A stretch of DNA of 64,000 nt from Bradyrhizobium sp. SRS-191. Its GTDB lineage: Bacteria > Pseudomonadota > Alphaproteobacteria > Rhizobiales > Xanthobacteraceae. Shown here piece by piece: positions 25,809 through 34,588 of the stretch. Within the stretch, counting starts at the first letter, position 1, and each line of letters opens with the position of its first letter. The notes under the pieces were generated by a model. That model saw nothing but the letters and a program-made list of their open reading frames with translations. It searched no databases and was not told the origin of the DNA. The translations under genes were made by a program, and so were the position numbers. The stretch spans positions 186,001 to 250,000 of the forward strand of contig NZ_JANBVS010000007.1 in assembly GCF_024586915.1 (NCBI RefSeq), read 5' to 3'.

Positions 25809-27599
25809 TCAGGCCTTGACGGTGGAGGCATCGCTCTCCGCTGCTGCGAGGGTCGCGCGGGCATTCTCCTGCACCATGAATTGGGCCTTCGCGAGTTCCG
25901 CGAAGTGGCCGCCCCTGGCGACGAGTTCATCGAACGTTCCGCTTTCGATCACGCGTCCGTTCTCGAACACCAGAATCCGGGTCGCGTTGCGGATGGTGGA
26001 GAGCCGGTGCGCGATCACGAAGGTCGTGCGGCCCTTCATCACTTCATCGAGCGCAGCGTTGAGCTTGGCCTCGGTCACGGCATCGAGCGCCGATGTCGCC
26101 TCGTCGAGAATCAGGATCGGCGGATCCTTCAACAGCGCCCGCGCGATCGACAGCCGCTGGCGCTCGCCGCCAGAGAGCATGCGGCCGCGCTCGCCGGCGT
26201 TGGTATCGAAACCCTGCTCGGCGCGATCGATGAAGTCGAGCGCTTGAGCGCGGGCAGCTGCGGTGCGCAGCTCCTCGTCGGTCGCATCGGGCTTGCCGAC
26301 CAGCAGGTTCTCGCGGATGGAGCGATTGAACAGCAGCGCCTCCTGAAACACGACGCCGATATTCCGGCGCAGCGCCGCCAGCTTCAATCCGCGCACATCC
26401 ATGCCGTCGATCTTGATGAAGCCGGATTGCGGATCGAAGGCGCGATGCAAGAGCGCGATCGCGGTCGACTTGCCGGCGCCGGTCGGGCCGACCAGCGCGA
26501 TGGTCTGGCCGGGCAGGGCAGTGAAGGTGAGGTCCTCCACCGCCGGACGCTTGCCGTCATAGGAGAACGAGACGTCGTTGAACTCGACGAGCCCCGAGAG
26601 CCGGCCGACATCGATTGCGTCGGGACGATCGCGCACGGCGGGGACGGCATCGAGCACGGTGAAGAACTCGGCGAGCCGTGGCGCCTCCATGAAGACGTTG
26701 TTGATGAAGGACACGACCTGTTCGAGCTTCTGGATCAGCATGGTCGCGAACGATACGAACATCACGATCTCGCCGACCGAGGTGAGGCCGGCCTGGTGCA
26801 GGGCGATGCCGAGCGTGAAGATCGCGAGCACGGTGATGGTCGTGGAGGCGCGGGTGATGACCGTCACCAGCGCCCACCAGCCGAGCACCGGCATCTGCAA
26901 CGACAGCAATTGTCCGGCGACGCTGCGCAGCCCCTGCACCTCGGCATCGATGCGCACGAAGCTCTGCACCAGCGCGACATTGCCGAGCGCGTCGGAGGCG
27001 CGTGCCGACAGATTGCTGTAGTGTTCCTCGACCTCGCTCTGCATGCCGTAGGTCTTGCGCACCACCAGCGTCGTCAGCACGGTGAATACGACGCAGAGCA
27101 CGAACAGCAGGATCGCGAGCCGCCAGTTGAGATAGAGCGACAACGGCAGCAGCACGAGCACCGACATGATCGCGGCGAAGTGCTCGCGGAAGAACGACAG
27201 CCACAGCTTCCACAGCGCATCGGTGCCGTTGATCATCACCTTCATCAGCCGTCCCGAATGCGTGCCGGAATGGAACGTCAGCGGCAGCTGCAGGATGTGC
27301 TCGAAATAGCTGGTCAGCACCGCGTGGCGCTGGCGGTGGGCGAGCCGGTCGGCCTGCAGCGCGACCCAGGCGCTGGCGAGAATCGTGAACAGGCCGAACG
27401 CCGCCCAGGCTGCGAGCAGCGGCCAGGCGGTGGCGGTCGAGGCGTTGCCGGACAGCGCATCGACAATGCGTCCGAACAGCACAGGCTCCGCGAACTGCGC
27501 GACCGCGAGGGCAAGATTGGCGATCGCCACGATCCAGCCGAGCCGCGCCTCCTTTCCGAGCAATTGGAGCACGCGAGCATAGATGCGGAGCAGGGACAT
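25809..27599 (-). CDS. ndvA: Cyclic beta-1,2-glucan ABC exporter (NdvA/ChvA family)
   Basis: A 596-residue half transporter with six membrane helices followed by an ATPase domain. The start [20 protein letters not shown] and the segment [10 protein letters not shown] are characteristic of NdvA/ChvA. The ATPase shows Walker [10 protein letters not shown], signature [16 protein letters not shown] and Walker [13 protein letters not shown], then the H-loop IAHRLST. Rhizobia export cyclic beta-glucans to the periplasm for osmotic adaptation and host interaction. In Bradyrhizobium the glucans are beta-1,3/1,6, so the exact cargo may differ from the family name. The glucan synthase gene is not in the window. 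Confidence 0.9.
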   Translation of the reverse strand: MSLLRIYARVLQLLGKEARLGWIVAIANLALAVAQFAEPVLFGRIVDALSGNASTATAWPLLAAWAAFGLFTILASAWVALQADRLAHRQRHAVLTSYFEHILQLPLTFHSGTHSGRLMKVMINGTDALWKLWLSFFREHFAAIMSVLVLLPLSLYLNWRLAILLFVLCVVFTVLTTLVVRKTYGMQSEVEEHYSNLSARASDALGNVALVQSFVRIDAEVQGLRSVAGQLLSLQMPVLGWWALVTVITRASTTITVLAIFTLGIALHQAGLTSVGEIVMFVSFATMLIQKLEQVVSFINNVFMEAPRLAEFFTVLDAVPAVRDRPDAIDVGRLSGLVEFNDVSFSYDGKRPAVEDLTFTALPGQTIALVGPTGAGKSTAIALLHRAFDPQSGFIKIDGMDVRGLKLAALRRNIGVVFQEALLFNRSIRENLLVGKPDATDEELRTAAARAQALDFIDRAEQGFDTNAGERGRMLSGGERQRLSIARALLKDPPILILDEATSALDAVTEAKLNAALDEVMKGRTTFVIAHRLSTIRNATRILVFENGRVIESGTFDELVARGGHFAELAKAQFMVQENARATLAAAESDASTVKA

Positions 27600-27701
27600 G
27601 GGCGAGGCGCTTCTGTAGAGGCGGTGACGGAATCGGCGCCGGAGCGGCGCGCGCGCATGTTAGCAAGGGATGGCCACCGGGTGACAGCGCAATCCGCGGC
27701 G

Positions 27702-28757
27702 TCAGTTGACGAGGCGGCTGTCGGCGGGCGGCAGGAAGCCGTCGTCGAAAATGTCGGCCGCAGCGGGACGCTTGTGCTGGAATTTGAAATCGTCGGCGAT
27801 CTGGCTCAATGCCCGTTCGAACCGCGCGGGATCGATGCCGCCGATGCCGTCGCGTCGCACGTCCGACGTCAATACATTGTCCGCCAGCACCGTCTGCAGC
27901 CGCTCCAGCTCGAGCTCGCGTGAGCCATCGTCCATCCGGCTCACCACCTCGGCGGCCGCGCCTTGCGGGTCCTTGATCGCGAGCTGAAGGCCCGATGTCA
28001 GCGCTCGCAGCACGCCCTTCACCGCTGCCGGCTGCTTGGCGGCGAAGGCCGGATTGACGATCACCGCATGTCCATAGGCCTCGCAGCCATAATCGGCGAA
28101 GCGCAGCACCGCGAGATCGGCCGCGGGCACGCCGCGGTCGCGCAGATTGATCGCCGAGAGGTAGGAGAATCCGCTGACGGCATCGACCTGGCCCGCCGAC
28201 AGGATCGGCTCGCGCACGGCCGCGCCGACGCGCGACAGCTTGATGGTCTCGGGCTTGAGATGGTTGTGCTTGACGACCGCCGGCCATAGCCGGATCGACA
28301 GGTCGCCCTCGGCGACGCCCAGCGTCTTGCCATCGAGGTCGGCGAGCCCGTTGATGCCGCGGCTCTTGCGGGCGATGATGGCGTAGGGGGCGCGATTGAA
28401 CAGCACGAACACGGCCTTGACGGGCGCGCTGTTGGCGCCGTCGCGATAGCGGATCAGCTCGTTGATGTCGGCGAGCGCCATGTCCGCCTCGCCCGATGCC
28501 ACCCGCGCAATCGCATCCGGCGAGCCCTTGGCGGTGGTCATGGTGACGGCCACGCCCTGGGCGCCGAACAGTCCGCGGCTTGTGGCCAGCACCACCGGTG
28601 CCATGCTGCCGTCGAGTGGACGATCCAGCGCAAACATCACGGCGACCGGACGCTTCGGCTCCTCGGCTGCAACAACCTGCCCGGACAGCCATGCAGGCAC
28701 GACGAAGGCTGCGATCAGCGCCAGGGCAAGCAGGGTGACTGGTGTTCGCATACGCAT
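27702..28757 (-). CDS. NMT1/SsuA-like ABC transporter substrate-binding protein
   Basis: A 351-residue periplasmic binding protein of the NMT1/THI5-like (nitrate/sulfonate/taurine) class. A signal peptide ends near SGQVVAAEE. Family features are ALDRPLDGSMAPVVLATSRG near the mature N-terminus, followed by FGAQGVAVTMTTAKGSPDA, GLADLDGKTLGVAEGD and a C-terminal domain ending with an approximately 50-residue helical tail. ATG 28757 is followed by a second in-frame ATG at 28751. No permease or ATPase is adjacent, so its partner transporter is elsewhere. It is transcribed in the same direction as ndvA, 100 bases upstream of it. Confidence 0.82.
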   Translation of the reverse strand: MRMRTPVTLLALALIAAFVVPAWLSGQVVAAEEPKRPVAVMFALDRPLDGSMAPVVLATSRGLFGAQGVAVTMTTAKGSPDAIARVASGEADMALADINELIRYRDGANSAPVKAVFVLFNRAPYAIIARKSRGINGLADLDGKTLGVAEGDLSIRLWPAVVKHNHLKPETIKLSRVGAAVREPILSAGQVDAVSGFSYLSAINLRDRGVPAADLAVLRFADYGCEAYGHAVIVNPAFAAKQPAAVKGVLRALTSGLQLAIKDPQGAAAEVVSRMDDGSRELELERLQTVLADNVLTSDVRRDGIGGIDPARFERALSQIADDFKFQHKRPAAADIFDDGFLPPADSRLVN

Positions 28758-29029
28758 CGGGTCACGCCGGTCTTCGCAGGTCGCACCGGTCTTGTCACGC
28801 CGGTATTCTAATCAGTTGATGCGGCAAGTTCACTCGGCTCGTCCCGCGCGATGTGTCAATTCCGTGACGGGCTGTCCGGACGGCCAGCGCTGGATCATGT
28901 CCGATCGAATCTGAACGGTCCATGAGCAAGACCTGCGGCGAATTGCGGCTTGGACTCCGGGTTTCCAGGCGGGAACTGTAGGCCTGGTTGGAGAGTTGGT
29001 TCGCGAGACTGATCGAACGGAGGATCCAC

Positions 29030-29425
29030 ATGATCGCACAGCGCGGAAATATTTCACGCGTCGGCCGTGCTACCGTCCTGGCGACGGTGGCCGCGCTGAC
29101 GCTGACGGCAGTTCAGCCGACGCTCGCATTTGCCGGCTCTGCCCCTGCCGACAAGGGTGTCGTCGCCAAGACGGCCAATGAGGGCGGCCTGACTGACGTC
29201 AGTGCCCGTCGCCGTCACTATCGCGGCAATGGCGGCGGAGCCGCGGCCGCAGCATTTGCCGGCATCGTCGGCACCGGCCTCGCCATCGCCGCGGCGCAGA
29301 ACCGCCGCGCCTATTACGAGGACAACTACTACTATGGCCGCCCGGCCTATTACGGCAACCCCGGCTATCACTATTACGGTGGCGGCGGTCCGTACTACGG
29401 CAGCGGCTACTACAATCCCTGGTGA
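29030..29425 (+). CDS. Secreted Gly/Tyr-rich protein
   Basis: A 131-residue precursor with a signal peptide ending in the TLAFAGSAPADK region. A short glycine/alanine hydrophobic segment (AAAAAFAGIVGTGLAIAAAQ) precedes a C-terminal domain of Tyr-Gly-Asn-Pro repeats (YYGRPAYYGNPGYHYYGGGG). The ATG at 29030 follows CGGAGGA. Such proteins are common in rhizobia and of unknown role; they may be surface or outer-membrane associated. A strong terminator follows directly. The 270-base gap upstream, shared with the divergent binding-protein gene, holds no recognised feature. Confidence 0.75.
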   Translation: MIAQRGNISRVGRATVLATVAALTLTAVQPTLAFAGSAPADKGVVAKTANEGGLTDVSARRRHYRGNGGGAAAAAFAGIVGTGLAIAAAQNRRAYYEDNYYYGRPAYYGNPGYHYYGGGGPYYGSGYYNPW

Positions 29426-29444
29426 CGATTGATCATCTCGAACG

Positions 29445-29474
29445 ATCCGCCGGCCTCAGTGCCGGCGGATTTTT
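29445..29474 (+). terminator. Rho-independent terminator
   Basis: Stem TCCGCCGGC, loop CTCAGT, stem GCCGGCGGA, then TTTTTT, 20 bases after the Gly/Tyr-rich gene. Confidence 0.92.
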
Positions 29475-29530
29475 TCATGCCTGCCGCAGACTTTAACACC
29501 GCTGCCATTGATTTTAACTATTGTGCGCCG

Positions 29531-29932
29531 ATGACTGATTCGATCGAGCGGCTCTATCGCGCAGTTCTGGCGGCGCGGGATCAGGATCCCGCGCGCTCGC
29601 GCACGGCCAAGCTGATGCAGCAGGGCACCGGCAAGATGGCCAAGAAGCTGGCGGAGGAGGCGATCGAGGTCGCGATCGATGCGGTCGGCGGCGACGCCCA
29701 GGCCGTGGTGCGCGAAAGCGCCGACATGATCTACAATATGACGGTGCTGTGGGCCGAATTGGGAATCCAGCCCGAGGACGTCTGGCGCGAGATGGAGCGG
29801 CGCGAGCTGATGCTCGGAATCGCTGAGAAACTGCCGAAATCGCCGGTGAAGGTCGCCAAGGCCGCGTCCGCCCGCGTCCCGGGGCGACCGATCGTCGCGG
29901 CTGAAAGCCGGGTCATCCGCAAGCGGCACTAG
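29531..29932 (+). CDS. HisE-like phosphoribosyl-ATP pyrophosphohydrolase, stand-alone
   Basis: A 133-residue all-alpha NTP pyrophosphohydrolase of the HisE/MazG type. The metal-binding motif KMAKKLAEEAIEVAIDAV and the downstream ESADMIYNMTVLW (the ExxD pair) fit HisE. The start is ATG 29531 (TDSIERLYRAVLAARDQDP). It has an Arg/Lys-rich C-terminal tail (GRPIVAAESRVIRKRH). HisE normally acts in the second step of histidine synthesis and is usually encoded with hisF/hisA; no other his gene is near. It may be a second copy with a house-cleaning role, or the sole HisE located away from the operon. Confidence 0.8.
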   Translation: MTDSIERLYRAVLAARDQDPARSRTAKLMQQGTGKMAKKLAEEAIEVAIDAVGGDAQAVVRESADMIYNMTVLWAELGIQPEDVWREMERRELMLGIAEKLPKSPVKVAKAASARVPGRPIVAAESRVIRKRH

Positions 29933-29978
29933 ACGACCGTTTCCGAAGTCCTGGCACGCGGATCATGTAACCCAGGCT

Positions 29979-30012
29979 GTCATCGTCCGCGAATGCTTTC
30001 GCGGAGCATGAC
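29979..30012. repeat. Interrupted inverted repeat in the hisE-like/DedA gap
   Basis: GTCAT...CCGCGAA, loop TGC, then TTTCGCGG...ATGAC form a hairpin with small internal mismatches. It lies in the 215-base gap after the HisE-like gene; there is no U tract, so a transcript-end or protein-binding role is open. Confidence 0.5.
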
Positions 30013-30147
30013 AGAGGTGGAGATGGCGAGAACTCGCCCCGGAAACGACCGGTTCTAAAGAGCCGCTCGTCTGGTGCCGCCGCTGACGGGCCATCGTCAA
30101 AGACAAACGCATGGACAAACGCTGTCCGGTTTGCTTCATCGCCAGCC

Positions 30148-30729
30148 ATGCTCAGACGGATCTATGACTGGTGTATCGACGCCGCCCACAAGCCGCATGC
30201 CCTCTGGATCATGGCTGCGATCGCCTTCGCCGAAAGCTCGTTCTTTCCGGTGCCGCCGGATGTGATGCTGATCCCGATGTCGCTGGCGAAGCCGCAGCGG
30301 GCGTGGCTGTTCGCCGGCGTCTGCACGGCGGCCTCGGTTGCAGGCGGCTTGGTCGGCTACGCGATCGGCGCACTGCTCTATGACTCGCTCGGCCAGTGGT
30401 TGATCCATCTCTATGGTCTCGGCGACAAGGTCGAGGCCTTCCGCGCCTCCTATGCGGAGTGGGGCGCAATCATCATCCTGTTGAAGGGGCTGACGCCGAT
30501 CCCCTACAAGCTGGTTACGATCACCTCGGGCTTCGCCGGCTACAACCTGTTCCTGTTCATCGTCTGCTCGATCGTCGCGCGTGGCGGCCGCTTCTTCATC
30601 GCCGCGATCGTGCTGAACCGGTATGGCGAATGGATCCGGGTGCACATCGAGAAGCATCTCGGTCTCTGGGTGGCGCTTGGTGCGGCCGTGCTGGTGGCCG
30701 GCTTCGTCGTCGCCGTGAAACTGATCTGA
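30148..30729 (+). CDS. DedA/YqaA-like membrane protein (VTT domain)
   Basis: A 193-residue inner-membrane protein of the YqaA branch of the DedA superfamily. The signature FAESSFFPVPPDVMLIPMSL lies near the N-terminus, and GLTPIPYKLVTITSGFAGYN carries the conserved Gly/Pro/Lys re-entrant loop motif. About four hydrophobic helices follow. DedA proteins are linked to membrane lipid flipping and proton-dependent envelope stability. The start of the next gene overlaps its stop (TGATG), so the two are coupled. Confidence 0.85.
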   Translation: MLRRIYDWCIDAAHKPHALWIMAAIAFAESSFFPVPPDVMLIPMSLAKPQRAWLFAGVCTAASVAGGLVGYAIGALLYDSLGQWLIHLYGLGDKVEAFRASYAEWGAIIILLKGLTPIPYKLVTITSGFAGYNLFLFIVCSIVARGGRFFIAAIVLNRYGEWIRVHIEKHLGLWVALGAAVLVAGFVVAVKLI

Positions 30730-31391
30730 TGGCGCCCTCGCGTCCCAGCCTCGTCGTCGGTTGGGCGCTGCTCGTCCTCGCGCTCTCCACGGCGTCGGCA
30801 TGGGCGCAATCGGCGCCGGGCCTGGGTGTGCGCGAAGCGCCGCCGCCGCAGCCCGCGCCGGCCGTCGAGCCGGCGCCGCCGCCGTCCAATCCCGGCCTGG
30901 TGGAAGAGCTCGGCAAGCTGTTCGAGAAAATGTCGATCATTCCGCTCAAGCGTCCGGAGGCGGCCGCCGAGCCTCCTGCGACGGACGGCGGGGCAGCTGC
31001 TCCTGCCGACCAGGCGCCGCAGCCGCCCCGGCAAGCGGTTGCACCGGTCGCGCCGAAAGGCGGCGATGCGCTGCCGAATGGTCTGCCGGGCACCACCCCT
31101 CCGAGCGCCTCGACGAATGTCCTGAAGGAGACCGGCGACACGCTTTCGCGGCTCACCAAGCCCTCCACGATGGTCTCCGGCCGCATCGTCTGTCCGATTG
31201 CGGCGAACGGCACGCCGGATTGCAAGCTCGGCGCTGACAGGCTGTGCCAGGGTAAGGGCTACAAGGAAGGCAAGAGCCTCAACACCGATTCGGCGGAGAC
31301 CTGCTCGGCCAGGGTGCTGATCCCCGGCCGCCAGCGCAAGCCGGGCGATTGCCGGACCGACACATTCGTGACGTCAGCGCTCTGCCAATGA
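30729..31391 (+). CDS. Secreted Pro/Ala-rich protein with Cys-rich C-terminus
   Basis: A 220-residue precursor. The signal peptide runs through ALSTASAWAQ. A long Pro/Ala linker (residues about 35-130, with runs such as PPPQPAPAVEPAPPPSNP) leads to a C-terminal domain of about 70 residues with six cysteines (in IVCPIA, PDCKLG, RLCQGK, ETCSAR, GDCRTD, ALCQ). The gene overlaps the DedA-like gene by a base and is read with it. Function unknown; disulfide-stabilised periplasmic domain inferred from cysteine spacing. Confidence 0.78.
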   Translation: MAPSRPSLVVGWALLVLALSTASAWAQSAPGLGVREAPPPQPAPAVEPAPPPSNPGLVEELGKLFEKMSIIPLKRPEAAAEPPATDGGAAAPADQAPQPPRQAVAPVAPKGGDALPNGLPGTTPPSASTNVLKETGDTLSRLTKPSTMVSGRIVCPIAANGTPDCKLGADRLCQGKGYKEGKSLNTDSAETCSARVLIPGRQRKPGDCRTDTFVTSALCQ

Positions 31392-31547
31392 GCGCATCGT
31401 CCCGGCCGAAGGCGCGCCAGCGCCTCAACGCAAGACCCTGATCGCGCTTTTCCGGTCCCTCTGCGAGCGAATTGCCATCACGGCATGATGTCGGGCATGC
31501 TCGCCATCACGAGCATCACCGCATTTCACAACGAGGAATTCCCATCC

Positions 31548-32516
31548 ATGTCCATGCCCGCCTTGTTCAAGGGGCGCCTGTCGATCCCGGTGATCGGCTC
31601 GCCGCTGTTCATCATCTCCGTGCCTGATCTGGTGATCGCGCAATGCAAGGCCGGTGTCGTGGGCTCGTTTCCGGCGCTCAACGCGCGGCCGGCCGCGCTG
31701 CTCGACGAGTGGCTGGCGCGCATCACCGAAGAGCTCGCGGCCTATGACCGCGCGCACCCGGAGCGTCCGTCGGCGCCGTTCGCGGTCAACCAGATCGTGC
31801 ACCGCTCCAACAACCGGCTCGAGCAGGATCTGGCGCTGTGCGAGAAGTACAAGGTGCCGATGATGATCACCTCGCTCGGCGCGCGCGAGGAGCTGAACCA
31901 GGCGGCGCATCGCTGGGGCGGCATCGTCTTCCACGACGTCATCAACCAGTTCTTCGCCCACAAGGCGATCGAGAAGGGCGCCGACGGCCTCATTCTCGTC
32001 GCGGCCGGCGCCGGCGGCCACGCCGGCACGATCTCGCCGTTCGCCTTCGTGGCGGAGACGCGCAGCTGGTTCGACGGCCCGATCGCGCTGTCGGGCGCGA
32101 TCGCCAACGGCCGTGCCATCCGCGCCGCGCGCGTCCTCGGCGCCGACTTCGCCTATGTCGGCTCGGCCTTCATCGCCACCAAGGAGGCGAATGCCGTCGA
32201 GGCCTACAAGGACATGATCACCAAGTCGGGCGCCGACGACATCGTCTATTCGAACCTGTTCACCGGCGTGCACGGCAACTACTTGAAGCCGTCGATCGTC
32301 AACGCCGGTCTCGACCCCGACAACCTTCCGACGTCGGACCCGTCGAAGATGAGCTTCGGCACCGATGCCTCCGGCGAGCGCAACAAGCCGAAGGCGTGGA
32401 AGGAGATCTGGGGCTCCGGCCAGGGCATCGGCGCCATCAAGGACGTGCTCCCCGCCGCCGAGCTGATCGCGCGCTTCAAGAAGGAATACGACGAGGCGAT
32501 CGACCCGCCGCTGTGA
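31548..32516 (+). CDS. Nitronate monooxygenase family protein
   Basis: A 322-residue FMN-dependent TIM-barrel enzyme of the nitronate monooxygenase (2-nitropropane dioxygenase) family, oxidising nitronates such as propionate 3-nitronate. Flavin-binding features are GSPLFIIS, FPALNARP and the loop ILVAAGAGGHAGTISPFAF, where the His is the usual catalytic residue. A later GSAFIATKEAN is also typical. ATG 31548 is preceded by GAGGA. A second protein of the same length lies at 52247, but with Gln in place of this His. The gene is followed by a dispersed repeat. Confidence 0.9.
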   Translation: MSMPALFKGRLSIPVIGSPLFIISVPDLVIAQCKAGVVGSFPALNARPAALLDEWLARITEELAAYDRAHPERPSAPFAVNQIVHRSNNRLEQDLALCEKYKVPMMITSLGAREELNQAAHRWGGIVFHDVINQFFAHKAIEKGADGLILVAAGAGGHAGTISPFAFVAETRSWFDGPIALSGAIANGRAIRAARVLGADFAYVGSAFIATKEANAVEAYKDMITKSGADDIVYSNLFTGVHGNYLKPSIVNAGLDPDNLPTSDPSKMSFGTDASGERNKPKAWKEIWGSGQGIGAIKDVLPAAELIARFKKEYDEAIDPPL

Positions 32517-32534
32517 GGCGGTGACTCATTCTCG

Positions 32535-32645
32535 GTGTCATTCCGGGGCGACGCGCGCCAGCGCGGCGAGCCCGGAATCCATCGGGCCGCACGCTCTGTC
32601 GTGAAATGGATTTCGGGCTCGTGCTGCGAACGCCCCGGAATGACC
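32535..32645. repeat. Dispersed inverted repeat, GTCATTCCGGGGCG family
   Basis: The left end is GGTGTCATTCCGGGGCG and the right end is its mirror CGCCCCGGAATGACC, with GCCCGGAATCCAT and ATGGATTTCGGGC as inner arms. It occupies the convergent gap after the nitronate monooxygenase gene. Confidence 0.75.
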
Positions 32646-32740
32646 GCGGAGAGAGCGGGACTCATTCCGGCACGCCATGGGCGTGAGGCAGCCTTTGATG
32701 TGAAGCAGCCTTGCGCGTGAGGCAAGAAGGACCGGAAAAC

Positions 32741-32770
32741 GAAAACGCGGCAGCCGGGGGGCTGCCGCGT
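32741..32770 (-). terminator. Rho-independent terminator of the binding-protein operon
   Basis: Read on the minus strand, a GC-rich stem (CGCGGCAGCC, loop, GGCTGCCGCG) is followed by TTTTCGTTTTC, 33 bases after the stop of the last binding-protein gene. This marks the 3' end of the four-gene unit that begins at 38567. Confidence 0.88.
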
Positions 32771-32802
32771 CGATTGTGGGGGTCTGAGTTCGAGAGCTTG
32801 GA

Positions 32803-34374
32803 CTACTCGAGCTCGATCGCCTGGAACTTGCCGCGGTCGTCGAGCGCCGTGCCCCAGATCTTGTGCGAGGCCTGGTGCTCGGCGCGGCCGAAGCCGAGCT
32901 TGGCGCCAAGGCCGAGATCGACGTTCTGCATGTTCTCCAGCGTGTCGATCAGCGCCTCGGTGTCGAGCTGCGGCCCGACCTTGCGCAGGGCCTGGATCAG
33001 CACGTTGGCGGCGACATAGCCCTCGAACGAGACGTAGGAGGGCGCCTCGCCGGGGAAGTACTTCTCCAGCGCACCCTTGTACTCGAGCACGGCGCTGGAA
33101 TAGCCGCCGACCGCCGGCACCACCTGGGTGACGATCACGCCGGACGCATAGCGCGGGCCGAGCAGCATCAGCTCATCGGACAGCTCGGTCGATCCCACGA
33201 ACGACACGTTGGTGTAGATCATGTTCGGATACAGATCGCGCGTCTTCTCGATGAACTTCGCGGCGGCTCGGTAGGTCGCCACCATGACGATCGCCTTGGG
33301 CGGCGTCTTCATCGCGCGGAGCTGGTTGACGGCCTCGTCGACGTCGACCGTGTTGCGCTTGTAGTTGAAGCGCGTGATCGCGGTGTCGGCCAGTCCGAGC
33401 GAGCGGAACGCCTTCGCCACACCCGAGAAGCCGGCATCACCATAGGCGTCCTGCTGGGCGAACACGGCGATGTCGCGCGCCGGCAGGCGGCGCAGCTTCA
33501 CGAGATAGCGGACGACGGTGTCGGTTTCTTCCGCATAGCTCGCGCGATAGTTGAAGACGTAGCGATCCGGCGGATCGTTGCGCAGGATGTTGGCGCCGGT
33601 GAAGGCACCGTAGAACAGCGTGCGGCGCTGCAGGGCGAAGGGCATGGCCACCGCCGATGTCGGCGTGCCGACATTGCCGATGAAGCCGAACACCTTGTCC
33701 TTGTCGTAGAGCTGCTTCATCGCGTCGAGCGTACGCGACGGCTCGTAACCGTCGTCGGCGGAGAAGAGCCGCAGCGACCGGCCGGCAACGCCGCCGGAGT
33801 CGTTGGCGCGGTTGAAGGCGGCCTCGATGCCCATCTTCATCTGGCGGCCGAGCTCCTTCGACGCGCCCGAGAACGGAGCGGCGATGCCGAAGCGGATCTC
33901 GTTCGCGGTGACACCCTGGACGTTGCTGGCGGCCTGGGGCGGCAGCGTCACGGTCGGGGCCGTTGCGGCAACGGCCGCGGCCGGGGCGATCACGCCGGCG
34001 AGGCTGGCTCCGGTCTGGCTCGGCGCGGTCTGCCCGAGCGAACGCTCCAGCTCGGCGAGCTGGCGGCCCGCCGTGTTGCAGTCCGTCTGGGCTGCACCCA
34101 CGCGGTTGCGTCCGTCGGCGACGTAGCCGTTGAACACGCGGGTGAGTTCGTCCCGATCCGAGCCGCCGGTGGAGGCCTCCCGGATCACCTCGCGAAATTT
34201 GTCGACGATGGCCTGAACGCGGCCTTGGTCGATCGCCTGACAGGCGGATGCTGCTCCCACGATCGGCCCGACCCGGCTCGCAAGATTACGCACCACATCC
34301 GCATTGGTGCCCGCCGCGCTGGCGGGCGTTGCGAGCAATGCCGCAACCAAGAACACGCTAGAACGAAAGCTCAT
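32803..34374 (-). CDS. Periplasmic binding protein with Cys-pair N-terminal domain, copy 1
   Basis: A 523-residue secreted protein in two parts. The signal peptide (VFLVAALLATPASA) leads to an N-terminal domain of about 120 residues, with Cys in VGAASACQAI and a second Cys in AAQTDCNTA; the segment RVQAIVDKFREVIREA lies between them. The rest is a type 1 periplasmic-binding fold (Leu/Ile/Val-binding-like), with IRFGIAAPFSGASKELGRQM, AVFAQQDAYGDAGF and a C-terminal HQASHKIWGTAL. ATG 34374 was chosen for the signal peptide. Two paralogs lie upstream on the same strand. No transporter membrane genes are near, so it may act as a sensor or an orphan receptor. Confidence 0.88.
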   Translation of the reverse strand: MSFRSSVFLVAALLATPASAAGTNADVVRNLASRVGPIVGAASACQAIDQGRVQAIVDKFREVIREASTGGSDRDELTRVFNGYVADGRNRVGAAQTDCNTAGRQLAELERSLGQTAPSQTGASLAGVIAPAAAVAATAPTVTLPPQAASNVQGVTANEIRFGIAAPFSGASKELGRQMKMGIEAAFNRANDSGGVAGRSLRLFSADDGYEPSRTLDAMKQLYDKDKVFGFIGNVGTPTSAVAMPFALQRRTLFYGAFTGANILRNDPPDRYVFNYRASYAEETDTVVRYLVKLRRLPARDIAVFAQQDAYGDAGFSGVAKAFRSLGLADTAITRFNYKRNTVDVDEAVNQLRAMKTPPKAIVMVATYRAAAKFIEKTRDLYPNMIYTNVSFVGSTELSDELMLLGPRYASGVIVTQVVPAVGGYSSAVLEYKGALEKYFPGEAPSYVSFEGYVAANVLIQALRKVGPQLDTEALIDTLENMQNVDLGLGAKLGFGRAEHQASHKIWGTALDDRGKFQAIELE

Positions 34375-34588
34375 TGCCACTATCCCACTATGGACCCCAT
34401 CCAGGTCTTCCGCCTGGTGATTTGACGCTCTGTGTCTGAGACGGAGTAGACATAAGACCGTCACCATGCACAGACCAGCCTTTCCTAAGAGCATGACCAT
34501 TTCGGTAACCCGGCACGCCTTTCTCCGATCATGCTTTAGGACTTGCTAATACGTCGCATACAACCAGTTCATTCCCCTTAAGCTCAGT

